A model generated the notes under the pieces. It saw nothing but the letters and a program-made list of their open reading frames with translations, made no database searches and was not told where the DNA came from. A program made the position numbers and the translations under genes. A stretch of DNA of 64,000 bases from Nageia nagi (lineage: Eukaryota > Pinophyta): contig JBITNC010000001.1 in NCBI GenBank assembly GCA_050084985.1, positions 51,150,001 to 51,214,000 on the forward strand, given 5' to 3'. Shown here one piece after another: positions 35,212-48,135 of the stretch (its first letter is position 1; each line of letters starts with the position of its first letter).

Positions 35212-38200
35212 TTTAGAGAAACTTCACCAACCTAATAGCATCCTTAAGCTTACAAAATTGAGCTTCAAGAAGGGGTTTGATGAAAAAATCAATGGATTTT
35301 AAGGTGGATGGACAATATTTCAGGTAGATGATGCCATCAAGAACCTTCTCCTTAATGAAATGGACCTATATTTCCACATGTTTTATTCTCTAATAGAACA
35401 TAGGATTCTTAATAAAGAAATAGCTAAATGATTATTTGAAAAAATTAAAGATGAGTTAGATTGCTCATACCTAATTTATTTCAAAAGATACCTAAGATAA
35501 ATAGCTTTCTAGGCTACAACATACATGGCTCTGTATTCAGCTTCTATGGTGGAAAGAGAAATAATAGGTTACTTCTTGGAGGCCTAAGAGATAGGACTTG
35601 AACCAATGCTAAAACCATATGCAAAGGTTGATTTTTTTATTATCTTTATCTCCTCTATAGTTAGAATTTGAGAACCCTAAGAGAACAAAGGAGAGCAACT
35701 TGGAATACTTGAGAGCAAGATCCTTTGTTCTTGCAACATACCTCAAGATTTTCTTAATAGCATTAAATTGCTCAACATATGTTTTTGTATGAACTGTGCC
35801 ATTAGATTCACTGCAAAGGTAATATCTAGCTTGGAAATAGTTAAATACAAAAGACTACCAATTAATTACCTATAAGCTATAGTATCATCCAATTGAGAAT
35901 TAGAGCTAAGAGAATAGTTATTCTAGGAGAGACTAGGATTATAGCATGTTTACACTCCTCCATTCCAAACTTCTGCAAGATGTTTGATATATATTTGGAT
36001 TGATTGAGATAGGTACAATCCATATATTGATACACTTACATTTCAAGGTAGTAGTGCAAGAGACCAAGATTAGTCATTTCAAATATTTTCTTAAGCTTGA
36101 TATGCACTTTTGAAAGATTTCATCATTATTCCTAGTTATTAGAATATCATCCACATAAAAGAGAATCAATACCACATCTTTTTCTTGATTAAGCACATAA
36201 AGATCAGAGTCAAAAAAGTACTTGGAGAATCCAATATCTACAAAGTATCTTGAAATCTTCTTGTACCAAGGTCTAGATGCTTTTTTAAGTCCATACAATG
36301 ACTTCTTTAGTTTGCACATAAATGACTCTTTTCCTTCCATAATAAACCCTTCTGATTGATTCATAAAGATTTCCACATCTAAGTCAAAATTAAAAAATGC
36401 ACTCTTGACATCAAGTTGAAAAACTTTCTATTCTTGATCTGTAGAAAGAGCAAAGATAATTCTAACAGTAGGCATCTTTTCCATGGGAGAAAAGGTTTCT
36501 TCATATTCAACACCATATTTCTAAGTAAAACCTTTATTTATTAACCTTGCCTTGTATTTCTCAATGTCTCCAACTGAATTGAACTTGACCTTGTAGATCT
36601 ATTTATTACTAATCACATTCTTATCATTAGGATAAGGAATCAAGTTCTAAATTTCATTTTTCATAAGAGGATCATACTCTATTTTCATGGATTCCATCCA
36701 ACACACGTGCTTTGAAACTTCTTTGAAAGATGAAGGCTCATTCTTGTTATCAATTTTGGACAATAAGGATTTGTTCAAGGTCATGCTCCTTGTTACCCTT
36801 TGTGTTGGAGAATTTTATTTATGTGGTGACTTGTCTACATCAATATCCAACTAGCTAGGTGCAACTGATGAGTCATTTGGATCATCAACATCCTCATTAG
36901 AAGTATATTCTTCTGAAATTTTACTAAATTTAACATCCCTTGAAATAAACACTCCTTTATAAGATGGAGAGTAGATCCTGTAACCACTATGTTGACTATC
37001 ATAACTCATAAAGATGCATTTTTTAACTCTTTTATCTAACTTTTTCCTTTTCTCATAGATAATGTAGGAGAATTCTTCACAACCAAACATCCTAAGTTGA
37101 GAAACATTAGGTTTTCTTCCTAACCATGCCTCAAAAGAATTTTTACCTTGAACAACTTTTATGGGACACATATTCAAGGTGTAAATAGTAGTGCTCATAG
37201 CTTCACTCCATAAGAAACTAGGAAGGTTACCCAACATGCATCTAGCCATCTCCATAATTATCCTATTTTTTTCATTAACATTGTTCTATTAAGAAGTGTA
37301 TGGAATTGTAAACTACCTCTTAATTCCATACTTAGTGCAATAGACATTGAACTCATTGTTGTTATATTCTTTCCCATTATCTGATCTCAATATCTTGATT
37401 TTAAGGTTAGTTTGATTTTTAACTAAGGCCTTAAAATTCTTAAAACTCTCAAAAGTTTTATCCTTGTGCTTAAGAACATATCTAAATATCATCTTACTAA
37501 ATTCATCTATGAAGGTCAAGACATAAGATGATCCCTCAAGTGACTTAGTCTAAAATGGACCTATTAAATCTAAATGCATAAGTTGAAGAGGTTGAGATGC
37601 TCTTGTTGCCTTATCTTTTTCAAACCTTTATCTATTCATATTGTAAAGGATGCACTTCTCACATAGACCAATTGAAGGTGAAATTGAATGTAAACCTTCC
37701 ACAAGTTCTTGGTCTTTTATGACTTGAATGCTCTTGTGGTTAAGGTGCCCTAAATGTTGGTGCCAAATATTACCTCTATAACACACATTAATAGCAAGAC
37801 ACATCTTTATTAGAACTTGATCCATAATGTAAAGATCATCTTTCACTGACCCTTTAATCAACATGAAAAATCTCTTTCTTAATGCACCAATATTATGATT
37901 CAAATTCAAATGAGTACACTTTTTTTATAACTTGAATCATGAAAAGAAGGTTCATCTTAAGTTTATGAACATAGAGCACATTTTCAAGAACCTTTCCATG
38001 GATCAATACACTCCCAATTCCTTAGACTTCAAGGATAAAAATTATCACCTATCACAACTAAACATTTCTTATACTTATGAAAATTTTCAAACTTATCTTT
38101 TTTAAAGCATAGCTAATTAGTGCAACTAGAATCAACAATCCAATTAGTTGAAAAAGAGTGAGACATAGAGTAGAGCATAGCAATAAACTCAACTTTTATA

Positions 38201-39000
38201 TTCTTCTTTCCTTTGAAGTTCTTTACATTTCCATTACCTTTATTTTTTTCTTCTCTTTTCTTTTTATAGCAATTATTTTTTTTATAACCATGGATCCCAC
38301 AAAAGTTATAATTTCTATCAAAATTTTCCTTAGGATTTAGTTTGCTTACCTTGCCTTTTCCATCTCTTTGCTTGAAGAAGTTATTGTTTCCCTTGTTTTT
38401 GTCATGGTTGTCATTGTTTTTGTGATTTACCCTTTTCTCAAATCTTTTGGAGGAAGAAGGATAAGATTTCTTATGATGATTTAACTTATTCTTGAAAGGA
38501 TTTTTGGTTTCTCTTAGAGTGACATTATTGTCTTTTAAAGAAGAAATCTATACTTTTTATTAAGAGTTTTCTCATGCTTCAAAAGGATCCTAGAAAGGTT
38601 CTTAAGGGATAAGACTTCTTCTTCATCATCAAGCCTAGTCTTAATAACTATCACAAAGTTACCAAACTTTTAAGAAAGATTTTAAAGAATGATGAAGACC
38701 ATGAATTCATCATTGATCCAATTGCACCCATAAACAACAAGTTGGGTCTTAAGGTCAATGATTTTGTTCAAGTAGATGGCAACATTTTTATCTTCCCCTT
38801 GATAAGATTAAAAATAATTTGGAATATAGTGTACCTTTTTAAGAACTTAGATCCAAGGTAGATTTGCTTAAGCTTATCCAAGATTCCTTTATCAAGTTTA
38901 AAGTTGAATCATCAGAAGCACATCATCTAAAATTGCATAAAAAATCATAGAGGTTGCTAATTCATTCTTCTTATTGTAATACTTTAGTGCCTTGTCTAAA
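35212..39000 (-). pseudogene. Copia-4 gag-pol pseudogene
   Basis: Minus-strand remnants in several frames. Gag with a damaged CCHC region is at about 38150-38990. The pre-integrase zinc region at 37628-37909 has HQHLGHLNHKSIQ and CEKC; the integrase core at 37313-37519 has LRSDNGKEY with its Asp kept. The integrase C-terminal part is 36851-37255. RT at 36074-36376 keeps FYVDDILITRNND. RNase H remnants extend to about 35220. The equivalent of the first roughly 60 Gag codons is missing: the sequence jumps from the KALKYYN region near 38990 straight into leader sequence. Confidence 0.86.
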
Positions 39001-41660
39001 ATTAGGCCTTATTGAGGCTTATTTTCTTGTCTAAAATTTGACCTTCATTTGCATGCTTGCAAGATGGAGCCTAGGTACTACCAATCCTTAACCAGTTTAC
39101 CTTGGGTAGTATTGTACTCTCACAAGGAGAAGTACCTACTATTTTTCAAGGTTATAGTGTATATTGGATCAACTAAATTATTAATCTTGATTAGGTTTTA
39201 AGTTATACTTATAAGTTATCAACATAATCCTTGAATGGACATATAGACATGTGGTATCATTACAAACATGCCCATCCACCTATTAGAGTTATGTCTAGAC
39301 CAATAGAGGACTTAGGGACAATTGTGAAGTACAAACTTTTTACTATTTGGATTATCAGACTAAAAGCTCTAATTTGCCTATCCTCAACTCTGGCTTTTTA
39401 AATAAATCATGTTGTGAAATGTACATATAGATGTATTCAATTTAGGGGGTTTTTCAATTCAATATTTGTAATTTTTGCATAAGTAAATAAAGCAAAATGT
39501 GAAACATGAAGTAAAAAGAGCATTAAAAAAAATATCATCCATTTGCACTTTTGAAACCTAAGAGTCCAATGGGTTTTGTTCACAAAAACCTAAAGGAAAT
39601 ATTTACATCATTCCATAATTTGCACAAGTCCATTCCATTAAGATATTATAGCTTAATTTTAAGTAATAAACATGCATCTTAGTTTAAAAAATTTAAGAAA
39701 TCATACATTATTTATCTTAAAAAATTAAGTACCAAGCATGTATTATTAACTTAAAAAATAAGTAGGAAGCATGCATCATTTAACTTTAAAAAATTAAGTA
39801 CTAAGCATGCATTATTCACTCAAAAAATTAGGAAGCATGCATCATTTAACTTAAAAAAATTAAGTACTAAGCATGCATTATTCCTACACAAGATTAAGAG
39901 GCATGCATTTTCTAGATATTTATTATTATTTAAAAAAAAAAAGTAAGAAGCATGCATAATCCTATTTGCATAAGTTAACTTTGCAAAAGAAAGATAGATG
40001 GACATGCAATATTTTATCTAACATGAAATAGATAAAATTTAAGTTAACTTTGCAAAAGAAAGAAGTAAGAAGCATGCATCATCCTATTTGCATAAGTTAA
40101 CTTTGCAAAAGAAAGAAAGAGAAAAAATGCTAAGCATTAATGCCAACAATAAGCACTAGAAAAAGGTTTAAATAATTTGATTTAAATCATTAAAAAAATT
40201 GCCTTAAAAAATGTCTACTTCAAAATGATTTTCTCCATTTAAACAAGTAAGAATTTAATAGGCCATTATGCTCCTACTAGTACTTGAGACAAAAATATAT
40301 TTAATGCAATTTTACCCTAAGCACTCCAAGTAAAATAAAATAATACTCTAATTCAAATTCTATTAATAATGGAATACTTCTTAGTAAGAAAAAAAATGCA
40401 TTTAGGTAAAAATGATCCTCCCCCCTTTTTACCAAGAAGGAGAATATGCTGCTTTGTAGGTGCATTTAATGGAGGTAAAAAGGCTGCAAGTAATCAAAAA
40501 TAACTTAAATGCATAAAAAAACAAACAAAAAAGGCCTCCTATTTTTATTCTAAGTCAAGAAGGAGGGGAGATATTAAAATAAAAAAGGAGAAACACTATG
40601 CATGAAAGGAGGAGGATGAGAGAGGTAGAGCATTGAACAAAGGATTGAATTCATAGAGTGGAGCAGTCTGAGTGGAGTTTTAGATAGAGGAGAGGGTACC
40701 AAGGAGTAGAAAAAAGATAATTTGTAAGGGAGCAAGAAGAGGGATCTACGATAGAGACATATGCATGAGAAATGGTCATGTGTAGAGAGAAACATAGCAT
40801 GAGAAATGCAAAAGGAGGTCTACCATTAGGTGGTAAGGAGGAAACATAATTACGAAGGGCCATGAGGGTAGGTCAACAAGAGAGGCCATACACTAAGGGT
40901 AGAGGGTGAAGTCAAGGAGGTTGATAGGAGAACGAACCAATAGAGACCAATCAAAACATAGAGAGGTGTAACCAACAAAGACCTCATAAAATAAATCACA
41001 CTTGCCTCAAATAAAAGGGAAGGAGACATAACTAGGCCAAAGGTATGCAATTGACAAGGGTTTCAAAATCCCTTTACACGGTGATGGCCAAAAAATGGCT
41101 AAAAAAATAAGATCTCATAGTGCCAACATCTAGTAAGGAAATAAAATAGAAAGAAGGGATTGCAAATAATTTTTCCTTATTATTTTGTATTTTACAAAAA
41201 ATATATATTTATGTCTATATATTTGTTAGAAATAATAAACTCCTCCTTTTTTTTTTGCATTAATGTAATAAAAGGAGGTATATATATATTTTTAAAAATA
41301 GTTCTCTCAAAATAAACTAATTGTAAAGATAAACTTCTCAAAGAAAATGAGAGCATTTTTTCAAATCAATAAATGGATTAGAGAGTAAAATGTAATTTTT
41401 ATATACTAATCTAAATTAACAATATGCTTATTAGAGGTTAGTATAAAAAATAAATGCATCATATTATTGTTTTTAGCCAAATTTTGTAAAAATAAATTAG
41501 CTAACATATGCTCAAAATATGTTAGTATCATTAGCAAAATAATCCCAAAAGATAAAATGAAGGATATTATACCTTCTCTTGATTCTACCTCACAATGAAG
41601 AGTAAGTTGAGGAATGACGAAGAAATTCCACAACAAGGATGTGAGAGGAGCTTCCAAGGA
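39001..41660 (-). other. Copia-4 leader
   Basis: Long non-coding leader collinear with those of Copia-2 and -3: the AACCAGTTTACCTTGG block is at 39090 and GTGGTATCATTACAAACATG at 39250. A tandem repeat (39660-40110) and a purine-rich part (40560-41060) follow. Open frames at 40574-41050 overlap each other in different registers and match nothing. Confidence 0.72.
39660..40110. repeat. Leader tandem repeat of Copia-4
   Basis: Repeated 35-45-bp units built on AAGCATGCATTATT, an ACTTAAAAAATTAAGTACT-like arm and a following AAGCATGCATC (for example near 39725, 39770, 39830 and 39865). A second, larger unit with CATAAGTTAACTTTGCAAAA recurs three times between 39950 and 40110. Confidence 0.75.
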
Positions 41661-41674
41661 GCTCTGATACCAAA

Positions 41675-42175
41675 TGAAGGAGTTACAATATAACAAAAAA
41701 TAACCCTACATGACCAAGATCTCATAAAGCTCAAACTCACATCTAAATGACTCAAAGAAGATAATCTCAGAACATAACACAAGATGCAAGTTGTTCCTCC
41801 TACTAGGAGTACATCCACTAACTAGATCTCACTTCTATCACAAATATGAACTCTTACAAATATTTTAATCTTCATCTCCTAAACACTATCCTATAGCATA
41901 AATTTACTCCACAAATTGGTGTGTGATCACAAAGAGGGAGCCTTCTATTTATAGGCCAAAATCCCTCTTTGGATCACCCTTTTATCCAATGTGTAAAGGC
42001 ATGACATGCAATTCCTTTTTACCCAAGGGGTATGCTCATGACATGGAGTTTAGGATAAGTTACATTATCATATTCACTTAAATACTTAAGATATCTAATG
42101 ATACCCTTAAGTATTAGTGAATTTACAAAGAGGATTAATACAAACCTTTACAATAATGCATTATACATTTCGACA
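41675..42175 (-). repeat. Copia-4 5' LTR
   Basis: 501 bp, TGAAGGAGTTACAATATAAC to CATTTCGACA on the plus strand. Carries the TATA box near 41945 and the near-palindrome around 42087-42113. Confidence 0.88.
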
Positions 42176-42294
42176 GTTTTTACTAACTTACCACTTTTGA
42201 AATGCTTTTTGACACTAAAAAGAATGGTTTTTGACACTTAGAAAATTTATATTTCAAACAATTTATTTCCTTATCCAAGCTATTTTTGGATCAT

Positions 42295-42475
42295 ATTATA
42301 TTGTATTTAAATCATTTCATATCATATAGCATACTTAGACCATTTCATATCATATACATGGTGCATTTAGATTTATTTCATATTATATGGTGTATTTAGA
42401 TCATTTAATATCATATGTTGGTGTATTTAGATCATTTCATATCATATGATGCACTTGTATCATATGGTTTGAACA
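42295..42475. repeat. ATCATTTCATATCATATGG word repeats
   Basis: Five or six imperfect copies of a roughly 35-bp unit containing TTTAGATCATTTCATATCAT and ATGGTGTA. Isolated copies of the same word are near 33760, 43525 and 43560, so it is a local dispersed repeat of the PPR zone rather than part of Copia-4. Confidence 0.65.
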
Positions 42476-43225
42476 ACTACTTTCCTTCTCCACATGTTGA
42501 GATTTATGGGTTGGATGTTTTTACCCATAAGAGACATATATGAAGCATCCAAGTTGGTTGTGTGGTAACATTATGAATAATATTGAAGCATAATTATAAT
42601 ATATCTATTAATATCTTGTAAATGTAACTATTCTTGACTTATCTAATTCATGATATTTCCTATAGGTTCTTTTGGGAGTAAGGCATCCAACCTTTATATC
42701 TTATTATGCTTATTGTGGATGTAAGATAACATAGGATTTAAAGTTTTGGGTTGAACAGTTTCTTTCCTTCTCCAACCCATTTTTTTTATCATATAGTACT
42801 ATATTCAGATAATTTCAAATATTTTAATCCCTATTTTTGGACATGAATATTATGCAATGTAGATGAAACATGAAAATAAAGATAAGTACAATAATATTCA
42901 AATATGATCTATAATTATGCTAAGTATTACAAGCATATTTTTGCCAACTTACTACTTTTGGACTAATTTTTTACACCTTATTAAAGTATAGTATTTCATT
43001 ATGGGTTTAATATGATAATAATCATTCATTATATTCAAAGAATTTAAGGTCATATTTGTTATAGTCATGAATTGTATATCCTCCAATCATTACATTCCAT
43101 GAAATTATATCTAGGAACTTAGGTAGTTTGTGCTTTCCTTCTCCAAGCTAATTTTACACTTGAAAATTACATCTGCTTAAAATTATTTACAACCTTTCAT
43201 TTTTTGTAGATCCTAAAATTATGGG

Positions 43226-43447
43226 ATGAATAATTATGCATGCATTGTTGACCTTCTTATTCATGTAGGCTATCTTGAAGGAGTTTTGAACTTTACTGCT
43301 AAAATACCCATAAAACCTAAATTAGATGTATGGATGTGTGTACTTGGTGCTTGTAAATCAAATATTATGGCTTGTGTAGGCTATCTTTATAATCACCAAT
43401 TATACATGGTACAAAGTATTTTGCTTGATATATTCCTTTGTCTATAG
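43226..43447 (+). pseudogene. Plus-strand PPR E-motif fragment
   Basis: Open plus-strand frame encoding YACIVDLLIHVGYLEGVLNF, then KIPIKPKLDVWMCVLGACKS: the PPR E-motif consensus (CMVDLLGRAGyLeEA...MPIkPd...W..LLGAC) with several substitutions. It then runs into a partial second unit (CVGYL). The frame is short and isolated, opposite in orientation to the other arrays, so it is a gene fragment. Confidence 0.7.
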
Positions 43448-45748
43448 GGAAAAATATGGAAGAATACAAGGCACAAACATGTATTAAAAATATAGAAGAA
43501 TACTTGCTTACATGAGTGCATTTAGATCATTTTATATCATATGTTATAGTTAAATATAATTTTAAATCATTTCACATCATATGGTAACTCAAAAAATATA
43601 ATACTTTCCAAGTGTCTATCTAACTTTTTTGAAAGATTCCTTACAAACTATTATTCTAGATGCAATTGTTATGTGTTAAGCCCTAATAGACATGTATTTT
43701 GCAAAATATGAAAGAATAGAAGGTAAAAAATTATTTGATAGGATTACATGTATACAAAATGCATAATAATAATTGCTACTTCAAGGCCTCTACTTCCCTT
43801 GCCTTGTTTCTTCTCTCCTCTAACCCTTACCTCTACAAACTCAAAAGACTTGAACTTGCCCAATAACTTTCCAAGTGCTTGATGAATTATTATGTATAGT
43901 TATATCATTGCAAAACATATAATGGATTATACCAAATTATCACTTTGGGCTTGTTTTTGATACTTAGAAAAATTATGGGTTGGACAATTTATTTCCTTCT
44001 CCAATCTAGTTTAAGGGAATCATTTTTGTATCCATGAATTACATATCCTAAGCCTAAAACATGTCAAAAAATTTTCTAAAAGAACCTATATAAAAGTTAT
44101 GCTTATATTTGTATTCATGTTCAATCTACATTGCATAATATTCATGTCCAAAAAAAGAGGACTAAAATATGATGTGACAAACTAGTCCAAAAGTTGTAAA
44201 TGGGCAAAACCATGCTTGTAATACTTAGCCAAACATAAAAAAATACTTGGTTCCCAAGTGGATTTCATATTGTATGAGATGAAAATAATGGAATATGATG
44301 TGATATCCTTTATTTTATAGCAGGCATCAAAATATTTTTACAAATAAATTATGACATATGATATGAAATCATTCAAATATACCATATGGTCCAAAAACTA
44401 GTTTGGAGAAGGAAAGTAATTATTCAACCTAGAAGTTTTCTAAGTGTCAAAAACCATTCTATAAGTGGTAAGTTGGCATCCTTGTTGTACCAATGAAACT
44501 ATATCTACATAATGCATATTTTATATTATAATCAATGAAATTGTATTTGCATCATGAACCTTCCACATTTTGCATACATATCTATTGGATTTTATGTTCC
44601 ATTTTATTTTTTTCAAAAAGTACTTATTGGGTGTATGGATGTGTCTACTTGATGTTTATAAATTGAATGTTGTGGTAGCAATATTTTAAATCATATTTTA
44701 AATTATTTGAGTAATAATTCAAACTATAGATCATATTTGAATCATTTGAGCATAATTATGTGATTCATGACAATAATTATGGTATTCTTTGAGCATCGAT
44801 TACATGGAAATAATAAGGAAGAAACATAACATCTTCTACAATTGTACATGATGAATTAGTGAAATTTATTTTAGGCCATAAGGAAACTAAGCAAATATCA
44901 CCAATTCATCATCACTAGACTAAAAAAAGGCTTTAGGAGTAGCTAATTTGAGGTGGTTTTGATGGGGCAGTTTTAAACTACTCCTTTTTTAAGTTTTAGT
45001 AGTAGTTTTGGTGGGATGGTTTTTAATCATCCCAAAAAATATTTCTGGGTGGCAAAAAATTTCCCCTTAGTGAAAATAAGAAAAAAATAAAAAAATACAT
45101 AGGTAGGGAGCTTAGGTGGGTTACTTGTAATGTTTTCTTCATTTTGAATTTTTTGAGCTTAGGGGTTGGAAGAGAGAGGGACATTTGGTATATTGGTGAT
45201 ACAAGAGAAGAGAGGGGATACTATATGAGAGGAGATGTGGTGATATTAGAGGATACGATCTAAGGCAAGAGGATATGAGATGAAACTAGAGGATATGAGC
45301 TAATACCAATGGATACAAGGTGAAACCAAGTGCAAGTAGGCATTTCAATATGTGACCTTATGCATTCTTCTACATTATGCATATATGTTTGTGCTTTATA
45401 TTTTTTTTGCATTCTTTTAGAAAACTCATGAATCCTACAATCATTACATACCATGAAAATATGTTTACATAATGCATCTTATCAAACTTATATTGGGTCT
45501 TATATATTCTTCCACATATTTCATGTGTCCATGGGCTTTTAAGAAAACCCATTTTGTGTATCGCATAATCATTGTAGACCGTGAAATTATGTTTTGTCAT
45601 GCATCTTACTGAACAAATCATGGGTCTTATTCTATTTTCCACATATTTCATATGTTTATGATCCTTTTTTTTTTAGAAAATCCTTTTTATTTATTGTGTA
45701 TTTATTGTAAACCATGAAACTTTATTTGCATGATTCAAAGAAATCCAC

Positions 45749-46190
45749 AACATTTGATTTACAAGCATAAAGTAGACACATATAAAAACCCAATTCAAGG
45801 TTTATGGATATTTTGGTAGTGAAATTTCAAAGCTACCATGGCCTTTATAAACCACAATATTCAATTTACAAGCACCAACTAGACACATCTACATCCCAAT
45901 TTAGGGTTTATAGGTATTTTGGTAATGAATTTCAAAGCTTCCTCAAGATAGCCTTCTCAAACAATAACATTTAATTTACATGCATGAAGTAGACACATGC
46001 ACCTGCCCAATTCAAGGTTTTTGAATATTTTACCACTAAAGTTCAAATATCCCTCAATATATTCTACATGAGCCATAACACTCAATTTACAAGTACCAAG
46101 TATACATATGCCCACATCTAATTCAAAGGTTTATGGGTATTTTTGGTTGTGAAGTTCAAAGCTACCTCAAGATATCCTGCATGACCAAGA
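45749..46190 (-). repeat. Tandem PPR E-motif units (four copies)
   Basis: Units beginning at 45749, 45856, 45966 and 46077 (plus-strand AACATTTGATTTACAAG or close variants) at 107-111-bp spacing. Each is a decayed minus-strand E motif with the GYL.EA..F..K.PINLE and LGACK-like parts displaced by frameshifts. A further isolated unit is near 47089. Confidence 0.72.
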
Positions 46191-47226
46191 AGGTCAAAAA
46201 TGCATGTATATCAATTAGTCCTAAGATTGTATGATATGTATAAAATGAAATACTTGTTGAGACTTTTATGTATATGTAATTATCAGATGTAAAACTAGCT
46301 ACATGATGAAACACTATACATTAAGAAAGTGTCAAAAACTAGTCCAAAAGTGGTAATTCAGCATAAACAAGCTTGTAATACTTAACAAATATTCAACCTA
46401 GAAATTTATATATTATATTATCTTACCTCCATAATAAGCACAATAAGATGTAAAGGTTGGTTATATTTACTTTAGGATAATATGTTCAAAACATCATGAA
46501 TTAGATAATTCAAGGCTACCTACATTTACAAGATCTTAGTAGATATATCACCATTATGTTTCAACATTGTTCAAAATTTCACCACACATCCAACCTGGAT
46601 GTTTGATCAGGTCAAAGAGTTTAAGGGAATCCTTGTTGTAGGAATGAATTGCATATCCTTTGATAAATGCATTCTAAGCAATTGTATTTTCATCATGCAT
46701 CTTATAAAACAATTCCTAGGCCTTGTGTATTCTTTCACATTTTATGTACATGTCAAACAACTCCTAGGCCTTGTATATTCTTCCATATTTTACATACATG
46801 TATATGGAAGTTTCTCATAAAATTTATTTTGTATGTATCTTGCAATGATTGCAAATCATGAAACTATTTTCATCATGCATCTTATCAAAAAATTCCCAAG
46901 CCTTGTGTATTCTTCCACATTTTGCATACATGTTTATAGGCCTTTTTTTAGAAAATTTACTTTATGCATACTTTGCAATCATTGCAAACCATGAAATGAT
47001 TTTTTCCTATATACATAGGCATAGATAAAGTAAAATACTGTATATCATGTTTGGTAGGTGATTCTCAAGATAGCCTGCATGAGACACAACATTTGATTTA
47101 CAATTACTAAGGAAACACATGCACACACCCAATTCAAGGTTTATGGGTATTTTAGTAGTGAATTTCAAATCTTCTCCAAGATAGCTTGCATGGCCATGTT
47201 GTCAATAATTCATGTATAATTATTAA

Positions 47227-47376
47227 TCCTATGATTGCATGATATGCAAAACATAAAATACTATAGATATTTTTAAGAAAATGCATTTAAAAGGTGTCAA
47301 ATCCTATGATTGCATGATATGCAAAACATAAAATACTATAGATATTTTTAAGAAAATGCATTTAAAAGGTGTCAAA
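47227..47376. repeat. Perfect 75-bp tandem duplication
   Basis: 47227-47301 and 47302-47376 are identical by direct reading (TCCTATGATTGCATGATATG to GGTGTCAAA). The absence of differences in an otherwise degenerate zone suggests a recent slippage or unequal-exchange event, or an assembly artefact. Confidence 0.9.
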
Positions 47377-48135
47377 CTATGTACATGATGAAATACTATA
47401 CTTTAAGAAAGTGTCAAAAACCAACTCAAAAGTGCTAAGTTGGCTAAAACATGCTTGTAATACTTTATGAGTGATTCTTATTGCATTATACTTGAGATGC
47501 ATCATTATACAAATAGGCTCATATTGCTAGGCTTTATGTATTTTTTCACATTTTGCATACATGTATGGGCCATTTTTAGAAAATCCATTTTTTATGTACC
47601 GTACAATCATTCCAGCTTATGAAACTATTATGATGCATGCCATCCAATGAAGTAACCCACAACATGTTCCATTATTCAACCCATAAATTAAATGATATGT
47701 TGTATTACCTCTATGATAAGCATAATAAGATATAAAGGTCGGATGTATTTTCTTAGGATAACCTATTCATAAATTAGATAAGTTAGGGTTAGCTAAATTT
47801 TTGGAAAACTCATTTTATGTATATCTTGCAATCATTACAGACCATGAAACTATTTGTATCATGCAAAGCAAGTCATGCTCAATAAGAGCACATGACTTGA
47901 TTTCCATTCTATGATGTATTTGACATTGAATCCAAATACTTCATTAGATCAAATAGTTTAATATTGTTAGCATCTTCATTGGTTGATAATACACTCCTTT
48001 AATTTTATTTTTATAATGACATCATAGAGACATATTTTTATGTAGGTAAAAAAAAATATTTTGGAATAGATCAAGTTTAACTTTTACCTTTATCTATGAT
48101 ATGTCCAATTTTAAGGAGATTTTTTGTTAATCACT

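Larger units (their letters stand above)
33953..42175 (-). mobile_element. Copia-4: decayed Copia element in PPR zone
   Basis: Minus-strand Copia element, 8223 bp, same lineage as Copia-2 and Copia-3. LTRs are 33953-34451 and 41675-42175. The primer-binding site at 41661-41672 is a perfect TGGTATCAGAGC on the minus strand; the polypurine tract (CTCCCCCTT on plus) starts at 34452. Flanking pentamers are ATTTT (33948-33952) and GTTTT (42176-42180), a duplication with one transition. PPR relics lie on both sides, so it inserted into that zone. All coding is broken, and the first part of gag is deleted. Confidence 0.92.
42176..48120. other. PPR-relic and simple-repeat zone
   Basis: Continuation of the PPR pseudogene zone beyond Copia-4. 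It holds scattered minus-strand P-motif relics (for example CATCATGCATCTTATAAAAC at 46690, and similar sequence near 44505, 45475, 45600 and 46870), tandem E-motif units, a plus-strand E-motif unit, repeats of an ATCATTTCATATCATATGG word, and one perfect 75-bp duplication. There is no intact gene. The open frames on the plus strand at 46599-46861 are antisense shadows of PPR P motifs. Confidence 0.6.

Noticed and set aside
46599-46861. Two overlapping plus-strand frames with internal repeats
   Set aside because: Antisense shadow of duplicated PPR P-motif relics.
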